From Rhizophagus clarus (lineage: Eukaryota > Glomeromycota > Glomeromycetes > Glomerales > Glomeraceae): DNA of 64,000 nucleotides. This document shows positions 43,601 through 56,880 of this stretch, in pieces (position 1 is the first letter of the stretch; every line of letters begins with the position of its first letter). The position numbers and the translations under genes were made by a program. The notes beneath the pieces are model-generated. The model had not been told where the DNA came from. It saw only the letters and a list, made by a program, of their open reading frames with translations, and searched no databases. Location of the stretch: positions 1,180,501 through 1,244,500 of the forward strand of contig BLAL01000058.1 of NCBI GenBank assembly GCA_015698045.1, in the 5' to 3' direction.

Positions 43601-45540
43601 TGGAAAAATCCATTTTTACAAAAAAAGGTATAATTACATAAGAAAAAATGCGGATATTACTATTATTATTAATATGGGAAATGATTAATTACGATTTTTA
43701 CGCAAAAAAAAAGGTATGAGTATATATACTGTATATATATAAAAAAAAAATAGGGATATTAACATCAATTTTTTTGTGGGAAAAGATAAAAAGCCAGTTT
43801 ATGATTGTACGACCGATTCTTAATTTAATACAATTTTCTTATGGTAATATGACTTGGTGTGATCGTAACACAAAAGTTTGGGTGAAGCGTGATCAATCAA
43901 TCAATAGTGGAACCAAAGTGAGACCATGTGAATATCTGGAATTGTTATGAAAAAAAATTATTATTATCCTTTTGCTAAAGAAATAGTTAAACATTCTTTA
44001 AAATTTTTATTATTTACATACAAATTATTATATTCTCATTTTTTTTTTCTAAAAAGGCAGTTCAAAGTTCTTTAACTTGTCTATTGGACATTTTATGATA
44101 ATTAAATTCTATAACTCATTTAATAAACTGTGTTTCTGAACGAGAACGTAACTCTAAGGAAAAACAAACAAAAAACTCTTAATCATAATACAATACAAGC
44201 TATTCTGATAAAATATTAGCTGAAGATAATTGTCCTTTTATGGAGGAAAAAATCTTTCGAACATTCACCTACATGAAATATTTCAAAGACCACGATAACA
44301 CAGACGCTATACTAAGCATACTAAACGATGTTAGGAAATCATTTTTTAGCATGGATTCTTTCACCAGTCACTTGACATCTTGACATTCTTATGTAATTAA
44401 CATGCCATTTTTTAAATAGGTTATGTGTGTATAAATCACACTTTTTACTTGATCCGAGACTGACGAGTTATATAAAATCTCGGTTTCGCCGGCACTACGA
44501 ATATTGGTACTCAAATAACTCTTGTATTCTCGTTTCCATCATCATCATTTAATATCCGTGATAAATATTTTGAAGTTCCGAATGAAAAATTGCAGCCATT
44601 TCTAAAGTTAAAACGAAAGTAGGAAAGCTACTAAGATCAAATTAATTTAACTTGTGTAAATTTAAATTACAGTATATTGAATTACTACGCGTTTTCTTTT
44701 CACATTGCAGTGTTGTCTACATTGTACGGTACCACAATTAATATTATGAAGCAGTTTGTTACGATATAGTAAGAAATGAAATAAATAATGAGTAAAATGT
44801 TAAATGACGTAATTTTACTGGACAATAAATTCTTTAAAATATTATTAATAAAATAATATTTCTAAAAAAAACAATTTAGAGTTTATATTTACTTCTAAAG
44901 ATTCGATGTATAAACTTGAAGTCATCTGATAATTTTATTAATTGTTTCTCGGACATTTATTCAAAATAGCAGAAAATCGTATAGAACGTCTCCTAATGTA
45001 TCGATTTAAACGGTATAACATGTTTTTCTTATATAATTTCGATTTTACAATGAAATAATAAATTACAGACGAAAAGTTTATTTACCAACCAATTATTATT
45101 TTTTTTTTTTAAAAAAAAAAAAATCATTATCACGAATGAATTATTTATTATATTCAGAGTTTTATAAGATCAATTATTAATTAGAAATATAAGGATTACA
45201 AGAAAACCTAATTGCTATTACTTATACAATGCCTTCATACTCTTATCCTATTCAAAGCCCAATATTAGAAAAGTATAAAACCTAGTTACTGCATGAAGAT
45301 GCTGTTTCTTTTGAGTCACTTATTTACGTGTTTCTTAAAGACTACGATATAATTTTGTTATCAACTTAACGTCAATGATTCCAATGATGTGAGAGAGCTT
45401 TTGTTTCCAAAAAAAAAATAAGATGTATGTAATATAGAGATTATGAAAAGTAATGAAATATAAAAATAAATAATTGTATATCGGAAGGACAGCGATATAC
45501 ACTACAGCAAAGTTACATGCTGTCCTTCAAAAAGAATTTT

Positions 45541-46170
45541 TTTAATTATATTGAATACTTCGATTTCTTCAATATGTGAACTGTGATACCAACATTAAGA
45601 TTTTGTTCACCAATATATAATTTAATTCCAAAACTAAAGAAACCATCCCCATTGTAATAATCATACACAGAATAGACTGAATTAGTTAAACCTATAAATT
45701 TCATATTAGGAATTATGGCTTTATAAGGTCGAATTTATTAAAAAAATTTCAGGAGAAATATCCACAAACAGAATAAAAGGAATAAATTACTTAATTTTTT
45801 CTTAATGTTCATAATTTTTATTATTCCACTTGGTTCTATTACTTTTCTAACTTTCCAGACCAAGTGTTTGCTCGATCCCCATTTAATTAGACATTCCCAA
45901 AAAGTATTTTGTCAATCTACACGTCATTCGTTTAAGCAAATCAAAAAGGATATTTCCTCATCTAGCAAAGGAAATGTTTTTGAAGAGATAAATGGTTGTG
46001 GATTTTCACAAATAGATTCAAGGCAATAATTTCTTGCAGCTAGTGAGTTGAAATACTGTATGAAAAATAAGTGGTCTTGAACATAATTTAATAATTCCTC
46101 GATAAGCTGGTTATCGGTTGAAACTAATAAATCAAGGACATCTTCACCCGACTGTTCGTAATTCATTTTT
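45541..46170 (-). pseudogene. BTB-BACK-TLDc relic with internal deletion
   Basis: The minus strand starts in the BACK region (46,166-45,924, words DVLDLLVSTDNQLIEELLNY and LESICENPQPFISS). It continues with frame breaks through sequence matching 49,100-48,840 of the intact gene, then jumps at about 45,715 to the TLDc C-terminus (SVYDYYNGDGFFSFG, LYIGEQNLNVG). The middle of TLDc, about 150 codons, is deleted and the BTB exon is missing. Closest to the intact gene at 48,230-49,729. Confidence 0.8.
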
Positions 46171-46354
46171 GTGGCTTATTTTGCAGGTTATTTGATCCCT
46201 TATGTTCCAAATATGCTCTAAATGGCAGACTGTTTTTACTTTATATTATTGAACAAAGAAAGTTATTTATATAATATAAATTTGGTTCGAAATATGATAT
46301 GAAAATTCCTGGAAATAACGTGTCTTATATATCTTTATATTATAAGTTCAGCCA

Positions 46355-46750
46355 CAAGTTCAATGTAACAAAGCCTCTACTAAGCCGATAAATCCTTGAA
46401 TATATCCAAGATTTTTTAATGTAAAGAAAAGCCTTAGTCCCCAAAAATAGAAATGAGTTACAAAATGGCTTTCTTAATTACGACAACTTTTTAAGCCCCA
46501 AGTATATGACATGTATCAATTATAGCATGATTAAATTTAAACATAGCCGCTTAATAACAACTACAAGTTCAATGTAAAAAAGCCTCCACTAATCCTTGAA
46601 TATATACAGGAATTTTCACACATAAAAGCCTTAAGGCTTAGTCCTGCTTAGTCCCCAAAATAGAAATGAGTTACAATATGGCTTTTTTTTATTTACGTGA
46701 ATTATTAAAATTTTGAGTCACGACTTTTTAAGCCCCAAGTAGATGAAACA
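46355..46750. repeat. Tandem duplication of ~200 bp
   Basis: Two diverged copies. GTTCAATGTAA begins each (about 46,359 and 46,566), with ATCCTTGAATATAT, CCCCAAAA-TAGAAATGAG and TTTTTAAGCCCCAAGTA in the same order. Non-coding. Confidence 0.75.
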
Positions 46751-48229
46751 TGAATTTTGGTTAATATTACACATGGCCGTAGATAGATCAATAATTTTTT
46801 TAACTTCTATAATACACTAGAGAGTGTGTGTATTCAAATTTTTAAAATAAATAATTAAACCGGATAATTACGGGTTAAACTTAACTTATTGGGTATTTCA
46901 AAGATAACCTTGAAGAAGCGTGATGAGATTTTCGCGGTTAAGTTATTCGACCAAATTATGGTTTGCTTGATCAGTTTGGTATTATAATCGAGAACGTCAA
47001 TCCAGACGTATCTTTCCCATAAATGTAAGTCGTACAAGTACTTCGCATTTTGTTTATTATTACTTCTTTAATGATACTTAAATACATATACATTTTATTT
47101 TCATTTGTGGATTTATTACCATATCTTACAAAAACACTAATAAAAGCCATTGACATTACGTGAATAAAAAAAATTCACGACGATTTACTTGAATAAATTT
47201 CAACATGTATTTATTGTATAAGTAATAGTTCTTTGTGATTTAGTTTATACTCAGTAACTCGGGGAATATACGAATAAAATTTCGCTATTAACGATTCATT
47301 CACAAAATGTAAATTGTTTAATACTCACGAACCCGTAACCAGCATGTGACCTAACAAAGGTAATTCTTTTACGTCACAGGTTATCATGTTTTTGTAACGT
47401 TAACTAAGTAACAATAGCCCTTATCATGATTCGTGAATTTATATTATCAAATGTATAAAAATTTCTGTTTTATCATATAATTGATACTCTTCTGTTATAA
47501 TTTTAAAGTTACTTTTATCCTTTTATCATGGTTTATACGAAAATAAATATCCAATGGAAGCTTTTTTGAATGATTCGTGAGTTTTAAATGATAGTTATTA
47601 CCAAACAACTAACAAGAGTAAAATACATTAATTGAATAGCTACAGTAATTGTATGCATTTTTCAGAGCCGGAATTATGATAATATCAGTTATCTAAAAAA
47701 GGTAGTAAAATTTCAATAGGATTTATTATTATAAAAGGAAAATCATTCTCTGTATATTTCTGTATCCTGATGAATAAATTAATATTTTCCTCAATAGTTT
47801 AGTTATTGACAAATTAAATGAGAAGTACATCAAGATATAAGAAGATTGATACAAATTGAAATACAGAAGTCTTTACTCTCTTATGAATATGAAGAATTCT
47901 TAAATGTTTTTTTCTCTTCAATTTAATAATAAAATAATTTAATAATTACTGTAAATAATACTTTCAGAATTTTATTCATTTCCATAATTCTGATTTTATG
48001 CGGCAGAATTTACACAATGCAAGAAAAAGTTATAATTTATGAATGGTTATTATAAAAATTACAGTAGATGTTAACAACTTAATTTATAACAATGAATAAA
48101 CGGAAGCTTAAAAATAAAATATCGCAATATTTTTTTTTTTTTTTTTAGAATTTTATTTATTGTACACTAGAAACATGAAACATTTAAACTTTAAAGCCAC
48201 GGTGCTTATTTTTTTTTTTTAAAAAAAAA
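46751..48229. other. Gene-free spacer downstream of the 48.2-kb gene
   Basis: No supported gene. The 46,855-47,037 minus frame (YDLHLWERYVWIDVLDYNT) looks mildly protein-like but has no splice context or family match. A T12A9 palindrome at 48,209-48,229 lies directly after the stop codon of the minus-strand gene and may be part of its 3' end signal. Confidence 0.45.
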
Positions 48230-49729
48230 TTATTTTTTAACTACACTGAACACTTCGATTTCATCAATAGTGTGTGATTGAGCGCCACCAAAAATGTTTT
48301 CATAATAGTTAAGATTATATCCAACATAAAGATTTTGTCCAGTAATATACAATATAGCTCCAAAATTAAGGAAATATGTAGTGCGATCATCGTATACGGA
48401 AAAGGCTGGATTAGTTACCCTTCCAATTTTCATGTTATGTGTATCTTGATCATTTTCAAAAGAAAAGACAAAACTTTCTGTTGAAGATGACCAAACACCA
48501 CCTCTTCCTGCGTATCCAATTGGATTATAACCACCATAGATTTTCTTTGATTGAACTCTTATTAATACTATAAATGGTCCTTGTCCATTACATTTATCAT
48601 AAAATGCTATGTTACTTAATCCATCACGACTCATCAAGTAGATAAGATTGAACTTATAATTATTGTTATTAGTAAAAGAAGTACCATTTCTATCAATCCA
48701 ATTAGCAATGATATTTGCAAGTTTTGGTTTAATAATTGTGGACGTTAATGCTCCAGATTTTCCTGTACGAGATGGCAAGGTTGCGGTTTTTGGTAAAGTT
48801 TTTTTATAATAAAATTCTTCCAATTCTTCGTAAATATGATGAGGAATAGCAGCCTTATAAGGTCGGACTTTATTAAAAAAATCTTCAGGAGAGATTTCCA
48901 CAAATCGAATGAAAGGAATAAATTGATTTAAAGTTTTCTTTAATTCTTCATAATTTTCATTATTCCATTTGGTTCTATCATTATTATCACTTCCCAAACC
49001 GGGTGTTTGTTCAATACCCCATTTAATTAAACAATCCCAAGCAGCAATTTCTTCAATTTGCAAATCATCCCGTTTGAGTAAACCAAAAAGGATATCCTTA
49101 TTTAACGAAGGAAACGTTTTTGAAGAAATGAATGGTTGTGGATCTTGACAGATAGATTCAAGACAATAATCTTGTAATTTCTTGCAACTAGTGAGTTGAA
49201 ACACAGTATGGAGAACAAGAACAAAATTTTTTTGAACCCAACTAGTTTGTGTCTCGATCAAATAATCTTGTACATGGTTAAATAATTCTTCAATTAATAA
49301 TTCATCAGATGAAACCAACAAACCAAGAATGTCTTCACCCGGTTGCTTCGTTAAATCAAGTTCACCAGTATAAATATATCTTAATAAATAATAAAAATCA
49401 TAAATACAAGAATTTTTTTTTTAAAAAAAAAAAAAATTTAAAATTAAAATTTAGATAATAAAAATTTTTTCATACTTTAAAACCAAGTCAAAAACAGCTG
49501 GAGTAATATTTGGTTTATTAAATATAATCATATTATTTTTCTTTAAAATCCAATCAGCAGAGAAAGCGCTCTTAAAATAAGGAGAACGAGCACGCAAAAT
49601 TACCGAATGTGCTCTAAATTCTTTTGTATTGTTATTCTCGCCAACTTGAATAACAACATTAAAATCATCAGCGTCATTTAATATAAGAGATAAATCTTTT
49701 GAGAGACCGGAATGGAATATTGAAGTCAT
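48230..49729 (-). CDS. BTB-BACK-TLDc protein (two exons)
   Basis: Exons 49,729-49,476 and 49,379-48,230, with an intron of 96 nt (gtatga...attaag) at the family-conserved phase-2 position; product about 467 residues. BTB about 12-100 (DFNVVIQVGENNNTKEFRAH, ILRARSPYF), BACK-like helices about 110-260 (EEIAAWDCLIKWGIEQTPGL, FIPFIRFVEI, KVRPYKAAIP), TLDc about 285-465 (FNLIYLMSRDGLS, IVLIRVQSKKIYGGY, SFVFSFENDQD, HTIDEIEVFSV). A basic Ser/Thr linker (TLPSRTGKSGAL) separates BACK and TLDc. The intron contains a T10A14 palindrome. Uninterrupted, and the apparent parent of the relics at 45.5, 50.7 and perhaps 33.9 kb. Same family role as the other two; cytoplasmic adaptor by inference. Confidence 0.85.
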
Positions 49730-50649
49730 TATTAAAAAAAAAAACTGCGAATTTTTTATCTCGTTAGAAATTGAAATATGAAAAAAATTTTGAAATTAAA
49801 ATTGTCTCATTTAAGTACTATTTTAAACGAAACCTGATTTTAAGCTACACTGCATTATTTGTGAAACCGAAGGTCAAATCAAAAATTAACTAGTTAATCT
49901 TAATTCGGGCCAAAATTACCAGAGCTAGCAAAACATTAATTCTGGCTTAGCTTTGGCTGGAATTAATTGGATAATTTATTAGTCGGGCACTCGGGCTCCA
50001 CGATTGAATGATTCATGTGTCTTTTTTTTGTTTCACCAATATTATACTAATTCAATTAAATATTCGTTTATTACTATTATTATTCTTATTTTTGCTAATT
50101 TGTGAGTTTTGGTTCGTTTGTACCATTGAAGTTATAATTCCTAATCAACTATTATTGTCAATCGAAAAGTAAACTTTCTTAATTATTTTTTGAATTGTCT
50201 AAATTTACTCATTGAAACTGGTGTTTATTTATTATGTGCTTTCAAAATCACTTCTCATGATGATTCTAATGACTTGCTGATGATATTGTGTGCATAATTT
50301 TGTACAATCTTTACATTATCATCATTATAAACAGTAGAAAAACTGTGCGAAGCACTTTAAGTTATAAAGATTGATCTAATTAAATATTGTAGTTCTATTT
50401 TCTTAACATTTAAAAAAAATTCTTTAAATGTTTTTATATTTCGCTAATTAATTATACTTAGAATTCGAAATTTTACCATAAATTAATATATGAATAATTT
50501 ATACATCATTTTAGATGATATGAAATAATGGAAAATCTTCATTAATAAAACGTACGTAATTGTAAAGGATTATTATTTCAGTTATTAAAAATACTTGACA
50601 TGTCATACCTTGCTTTTTTTAAATAGAAATTATCCTTTAGATACAACCA
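49730..50649. other. Upstream spacer of the 48.2-kb gene
   Basis: No gene. The first 60 bp upstream of the start resemble the same region of the 50.65-51.95 kb relic, so the duplication included some 5' flank. Confidence 0.5.
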
Positions 50650-51950
50650 ATATTTCAATTTTTTCAAAATAAATGATTGTTCATCACAAGAAAAAAGTTC
50701 ATAACAGCTTTATCATATTGCTCTTCGATATAACATAACAAAAAAAATCATTACAACATTTTTATATACATCATCTTTAGAAAAGGTTATATCAACCACC
50801 CTGCCAATTTTCATATTAAATGTATTTTAATCATTTTCAAATGAAAAGGTAAAACTCTATTGAAGATAACTACCGGTTTTTTCCGCATATCCAATTGGAT
50901 TATGACTATCATGGATTCCTTGATTGAATTCTTATTGATCCCGCAAAATGATCCTTGTTATTATTATTATTTTTTTTTTTTTTATAAAATGATTCGATGC
51001 TAAATCCATCAAGTCTCATAAAATGAATGAGATTAAAATATATTTATTGTTTTTGAATGAATTGCTGATTCATTTTTATCAATTCGATTAGAAATAATAT
51101 TTGTAAGTCTTGGTTTAATGGCATAATGATTGTTGACTTGGTAATTACAATTTTTCTTAAATATATAATGAGAGAAATTTTTTGTAAGGATAAACATTAT
51201 CAAAATAAGCTACAGGAGAAATCCACAAATCGAATGGAGAAATAAATTGATTCGACGTTTCTTTAACGCTTTAAATTTCATTGTTCCATTTTGTTCTATC
51301 ATCATTCATTATTACTTTTCAGGCCAGGAGTTTGTTCAATAACCCATTTAAAAACCATAATTTCCTCAATTTGCAAGTCAACACGTTTAAGTATACCAAA
51401 AAAGATATACTTATTAATAAAGGAAAAGGTTTTGAAGAGATAGATTCAAGACTATCTCTTGTAACTTCTTGCAATTAGTGAGTCGAAACACAGTATGAAG
51501 ATTAAGAACAAAATTTCTGAATCCAACTACTTTGTCTTGATTATTACTGAATAATGATAATTCTTCAATACGGTATTCATCAGATGAAACTAATATGGCA
51601 AGAATATCTTCGCCCGAACTTTAGTAGTCAAATCAAGTTCACCCGTATAAAATATATCAATAAACAAAGTTATATACTACTGTATATATGATATATTTTC
51701 GCTTACTTTAAATCATGTCATAACCGGTATGTGATACATCTGATTTATTAAATATAATCGCGTTATCTTCATTAAAATCCAATTAGCAAAGAAAATAAAC
51801 AAACACGTAATTACTGAATGGGCACGAAATTCCTTTGTATTTTGACTTTACCGACCTAAATGATAACTCTGAAATCATTAGTATCATATAATATTGATGA
51901 AAGATCTTTTGAAAGATTGGAATAGAATAATGAAATCGTTCATGAAATGA
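50650..51950 (-). pseudogene. Full-length but decayed BTB-BACK-TLDc copy
   Basis: Every part of the gene at 48,230-49,729 has a counterpart in order on the minus strand: BTB exon remnants (51,935-51,700), the YIYT exon-2 start (about 51,655), BACK pieces (51,600-51,180), and TLDc pieces (about 51,080-50,660, including the FSFEND and NPIGY region at about 50,900-50,850). Stops and indels occur throughout, and a T-run expansion is at about 50,965-50,983. No frame longer than about 86 codons survives. Clearly a dead tandem copy. Confidence 0.8.
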
Positions 51951-52984
51951 AAAAAAAAAGAATTGCGAATAGATTATTAAAATCGCCTTTATATAAATTT
52001 TTTTAGAAATTATTATCGTTATTTGATTCTGACCAACAACCAATCAGTTAAACTAGTAACGGGTCTGACTCCAAGCCGTCAACATCAAATGGAATTATGA
52101 ACCATTTACAGATCTTTTGACCTCATACTTTTCTAGTGTAACTTAGTAAAACACCATACATACAAAATTACTATAAAGTTTTATTATGTGATAATATATA
52201 ATTAGCAACTCTTCGACTTCAGTGACCCTTCTGATCATATTACTCTCCTAATACTATATAATACTCCTAAAACTTAGTAGAATGTTAAAATAAAATTTTA
52301 AAAAGAGGTATGAGTGAGTTTTAATTATATTTGTAAATCTGTATTAATGGACTTTAAGATAATAATTAAATTATTATATCAATAAATGAGAAAGTTCTTT
52401 TAAAAAAAAATGCGGACGAGAATCTACGAATTAATTCAAATATTTGTTGTCGTCAATTGTCAAAATATACTCATATTCATTCGTATGCATATGTAAATAT
52501 TTTAATAAATACTAGAATATTCTTAAGAGTTGATATAAGGTATTAATAGCCTATCTATACTCGGTTTCCAGAATATTCAAAATTTTGTTCACCTGATAAA
52601 CATTTACATCATTATTCACTCATTAATTCGTCATAGGACGTTGACAAGTAAGAATGGAAAAATATAAGTTGAATAACCAAAGTTATTGGATTCACCATCA
52701 TATTATTTAATGATAACGGCGAATACGGCGATGTATCATTCAATATAATCATTCAATGAATTTCATAAACCTTTTTTTTTTATTTTTTGGTGGAAAATAC
52801 GAAATGAGTGATTATGATTTGTGACCTGTACGTCTAAATAAATATAACGTGAAGGGCAGCTATAATAACTTGGTCATTAAGTTTTAATTTGTGATTTTGC
52901 CTGAACAGTTTAAGGCAAAGTTTAACCAATAACTATTTAATACTCGAAAACTGCACAATTTAACTGTTGAAAAATAAAAATTTT
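51951..52984. other. Gene-free spacer between the BTB and kinase clusters
   Basis: AT-rich, nothing recognised. Confidence 0.5.
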
Positions 52985-53570
52985 ATCATTACTTAACAAA
53001 GTTGGTTTACTATATATAACACCATATTCTCCTTTGTTATACATTTGTAAATTGAAAAAATGGTATCCATCTAATTGGTTCTAGACTTTTATATTATAAA
53101 AAATGGTAATAAATAGTTTAAACCAAGGAATATATTAAAATCTCTTATTACTAATAAAAAAAAAAAAATTGTCGTACAATCTACACAATCTTGATGTAAA
53201 TATTAATATGCATAATTTAAATTGCTTCATTATATTTACATCTGTTCCTTGATATAATGACTTTTACCATTCAATCACTTTATTGTACAGTATATGGTTT
53301 ATTGATTTATATTAAGCAATAAAATTTTCTTCTAATATTTGTTTGAAACATAGTCTTCTCAAGCAATTTTTACAGCAATCTCAATACTATTTTGGTGCTT
53401 TTCTGTTTATTACATACTTGCTACATTCCAAGTCCATTGCCATGTAAGTATTTACTTCCAAGTAATATAATATTATTAATTAATCATATCATTAATACAG
53501 GACTAGATTTTAATCTTGACTCTAATTTTCATCATTTGGACTTACAAGTTCCATTTTATTATCAATAATT
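52985..53570 (-). pseudogene. Cys-rich kinase relic 1
   Basis: The minus strand from about 53,565 reads a decayed form of the N-terminus of the intact kinase (MELV, then MDLEC, CCKNCL, CFKQI, KSLYQGTD words at about 53,470-53,240). It then jumps to the glycine-loop zone at 53,090-52,985 (IRWIPFFQF, NKGEYGVIY). The zinc-ribbon second half and the rest of the kinase domain are deleted. The most decayed member of the array. Confidence 0.75.
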
Positions 53571-54742
53571 AATATGAAAATTTCGATGCACGTATTTAAT
53601 TATATGTGAATCATATTATCAGGAGTTTGAACTTTTTTGTTATGCAATGTGGGCGTAAAATTTATATCTTGGTGACGCGAAAGTATTTCTGATTTTTCTC
53701 ATGAAATTTACCGCAGTACTACGCTGTACTACGTAAAAGCATGCTTAAGCTAGTACTTAAAAGATTCTTCCACTAGTTAAATACTGTAGGTAAAATGATG
53801 TAGGAATATATTAGTTTAATTTACATTCAGCATAGAAGAAAATACTGGCCGAAATAAGCACATTAAAAAAATGTTAAGCCATTATTTAAATAAAAATGGA
53901 TTATCAGTTATAGAATTATTTTTCCTACAATGATAACAACATTCGGAGCGTATAAATTTTTTTTATAGAAGTTTAATGTTAAATATAATAAATGAATTTT
54001 TAAATCTCGCAAGTCAATCAAAAAAAAGCAAGTTTATTACAATTTACCTATTTAACTTTCAAATTAACAAAAAGAATTTAGAAAATATGATACTTGGCCA
54101 TTTGCCATCTATTTTGAATTTATTCGCATATTATTAAATTTTAAAACGATGTAAATTTCTTTTTCTAATGTTGAATTTCGTGAAACTCAATAACAATGAT
54201 CCTCGCTAGAATTGACGCTCTTATAACCTGAGTTTATCGTTCTTACTTCAGAAACAAACTTAGTACTACTTAGGGAATATTTTAGTTAATTGAATATCTG
54301 TATATAATAAATCCATTTTTATAGTAATTTTAGAGGAATTGTAAAATCAAATGTGACCCTATGAAATGGCAAATACGTGCGTCCAATAAATATCTAGAAT
54401 TCTAGTTTTTTTCTCTTTATTAATGAAAAAAACACGATACATACTGTACCTAAAGGATTGAATTGTTTTTTTTTATGGACAATTGGAACTATCTTTAATA
54501 CGTTTTCCTAGGTTATATAAAAAAATTAATGTAAATATTAAACAAAAGATGGACAAAATAAAATAAAATAGCATCAAGCACAATAAATACTATTTATCAC
54601 TATTTTCGTGAGTTATAATATTTAAAAATACTTCATTTCTTCTTTTTAAAGAGGTTGATGAATTTTGAATTGTAGAAGTTAAATATAAACTAAATAAATT
54701 CACATAATTAGTTTGTGTTAGTATTTAGAACTTTTTTGTTTG
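53571..54742. other. Spacer with decayed duplication flank
   Basis: No gene. From about 54,470 on, the sequence resembles the 3' flank of the kinase genes (AATACGTTTTCCT, AATATTAAACAAAAGAT, CACTATT-TC), marking the end of the second array unit. Confidence 0.55.
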
Positions 54743-55230
54743 TTATTTTAAGTACCTTTTAGCGTCAATATCAAGCTTTATTTCTGATGAGACATAATCA
54801 GAATCTAAAGGAGTTGGAAATTTTTGAATCATAGAATTAAAATTTTGTGATGAACTAATATAAATTTACAATCTTTTTCACTTTGGAATAATCAACTAAA
54901 TATTTTCTCTGACTAAAATATACAATTACTTGCTTAAAACATGAAATTCTTAAACAATTTGCACAGCATTCTTGAATACTTTGTGGTACTTTTGTCCTAC
55001 TTACTATTTCACGTTCCAAGTCCATCGTGTAATGTACGTCCAAGCATACATTATTATCAGTTATATCATTAATATAAATCGATAAAATTTTTTGCAATAT
55101 TTTTGCCAGTCACAAAAAGGTGTATTAATATATTTTCTCCACAATAAACGCAATTATCACTAAAAGAATTAATTTTAATGGGTATAGGACTAGATTTTAA
55201 TCTTGGCGTTGTATTTACAAGTTCCATTTT
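54743..55230 (-). pseudogene. Cys-rich kinase relic 2, kinase domain deleted
   Basis: Starts at 55,227 (MELVNTTPRLKSSPIPIKIN, CVYCGEN), shifts frame by one base near 55,125, then reads ITDNNVCLDVHYTMDLE and QSIQECCANCLRISCFKQ to about 54,870. A ctcctttag acceptor follows at about 54,808 and then a last exon SSEIKLDIDAKRYLK plus stop, the counterpart of exon 4 of the intact gene. Everything between the first Cys-rich part and exon 4, the entire kinase domain, is gone. Confidence 0.8.
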
Positions 55231-55239
55231 GATATGTTT

Positions 55240-56480
55240 ATTTACTATATGTTAATTATGTTATAAACAAGGTATTGATATTACACGGTAATGGATTGAC
55301 ACGAAAAGTTTTTATAAGGTTTCTCATAGAAATTAAAAAATTTACCACGGAAAAGTTTATTGAAATTTAGAAACACTTTATAGAAAGGCAATTGCATCGA
55401 CTTTGTTATTTTTTACTTATTTAGATGCGTTGACAACTAGCGAAAGTACTTTTAATTATTAACATACAGTAACTTCAGCATAGAAAACAATAATGGAAAG
55501 CATAAATTGACGAGAAAGAAATGGAAATAAAGTGAAGTCCAAAATGGAAATTTATGACGTTAGCGTACTACATCGCAAATGTCAAACAGTAGTAATTTCA
55601 CTTGAAAATCATGAATGTGTAATGAATGATTCAAAAATGATTTGTTCATAAAATAATGTTTGACTCCATTAATAAAGAAAAAAATATAATAAAAATGATA
55701 TTCTTTTAATCTAGATTATGAAATAAATAATTTTATTTTGTGCATGAAAATAGATTTCTTTAATTTTTTCAAACGCAATTGCAAAATCTTAAAATTGATC
55801 CGTGTTTATATTTCGTGTTTCTATGAAAAGGCTCATTTTGACGGAATTTACAAAAGAATCATGGAAATTATCTAACTTGTTTATATTTCTCCGAACGTTT
55901 CCTTAAAGGGCTCATTTTCACAGAATTTTTACAACAATCACCGATAAAATTTTTTACAAGGTATGTTCATGGCCAACAGAGACACGTACCATCTCTTTAT
56001 TTACTCCTGCAGATAATTATTTTTTATGTCACTAAAATGATAAATATAAATAAATATCGATAAATAGCACATAAATAGAAATATTTTAATCAAAAACTAA
56101 TTTTGCATACAATTTAATATTTTCATGATTAGATATGATTGAAGTTTTGAATATCAGCTCCAAACTGTCTATTAACTCTTATGATAAAGTTTCAAGGTCT
56201 TCTAACAATATAAATGATTTAAAGGAATTGATGTGATCCTATATAATATAATTTCTAAACATATACTAGTATGAATTCTTTTATCGACATTATACAGTCT
56301 CAGTGCTTAAAATTAAAAAAAAATATAGAGAAAATTATTTAAGTTATTAAATATTAGCAAATATTATACTTGCAGTACAATAGTTTTTCCATCTTATTTT
56401 GATTATAAATATTATTCATGTGTAAAAATTAGTATTTTATTATAATATTTGTTCATACGATACAATCATTTTATTATATA
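55240..56480. other. 5' flank of relic 2, duplicated at 59,940-62,470
   Basis: Non-coding but clearly duplicated. The GAAATTTAGAAACACTTTAT block (about 55,362 and 60,111), the AAAATCATGAATGTGTAATG block (about 55,605; TATAATG at about 60,916), TTCTTTTAATCTAGAT (about 55,703 and 61,045), and the TTTCATGATTAGATATGATT block (about 56,121 and 62,082) occur in the same order. It includes the empty site (about 56,050-56,065) of the transposon inserted at 61,329. Confidence 0.75.
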
Positions 56481-56489
56481 TCCTTATAG

Positions 56490-56853
56490 GATCACACTAT
56501 ATATTTTTTTACATTTATTGAATAGCTTTATTAGAGATATATATAATAAATGAACATTGCATAAATGGGTATTTTCAACAACAGGCTTTTGTTTATAATA
56601 TTCTTTTTGCTCTTTCGTAGGTTTAGTATAAACAACTGAAGAAGATATCTAAATTTATAAAATACAAAATCATAAAATTTAATGATAATTAATAACATAC
56701 AATAATACAGTATGTCAATAATAACCTTATTTTTTCGCGGAACTTTCATGTTGAAGTTTGAAAAGAAAAAGAGCATTGTAAAGTAAAAAAAAAGTAAAAT
56801 CATTAAATAGACAAATAGACTATAAATAAACTTAATGATTTTATAGTGTGATC
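56490..56853. mobile_element. Probable small TIR insertion
   Basis: GATCACACTATA at the left and its exact complement at the right (56,842-56,853). The segment is absent from the otherwise parallel unit at about 62,470, so it was inserted after the duplication (or lost from the other unit). No coding capacity; the frame at 56,531-56,803 is AT-driven. Confidence 0.5.
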
Positions 56854-56880
56854 GTGAGAGTCTATATAATAAAACACTTA

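Larger units (their letters stand above)
41575..45540. other. Long gene-poor region
   Basis: About 4 kb without an intact gene. Possible relics are listed separately at 42,115-42,290 and 43,510-43,600. The frame at 42,912-43,100 (62 codons) has no family match that I can see. No repeats with clear ends were found. Confidence 0.5.

Noticed and set aside
46855..47037. 60-codon minus frame (YDLHLWERYVWIDVLDYNT)
   Set aside because: Mildly protein-like composition, but no splice context, neighbours or recognisable family; too weak to annotate.
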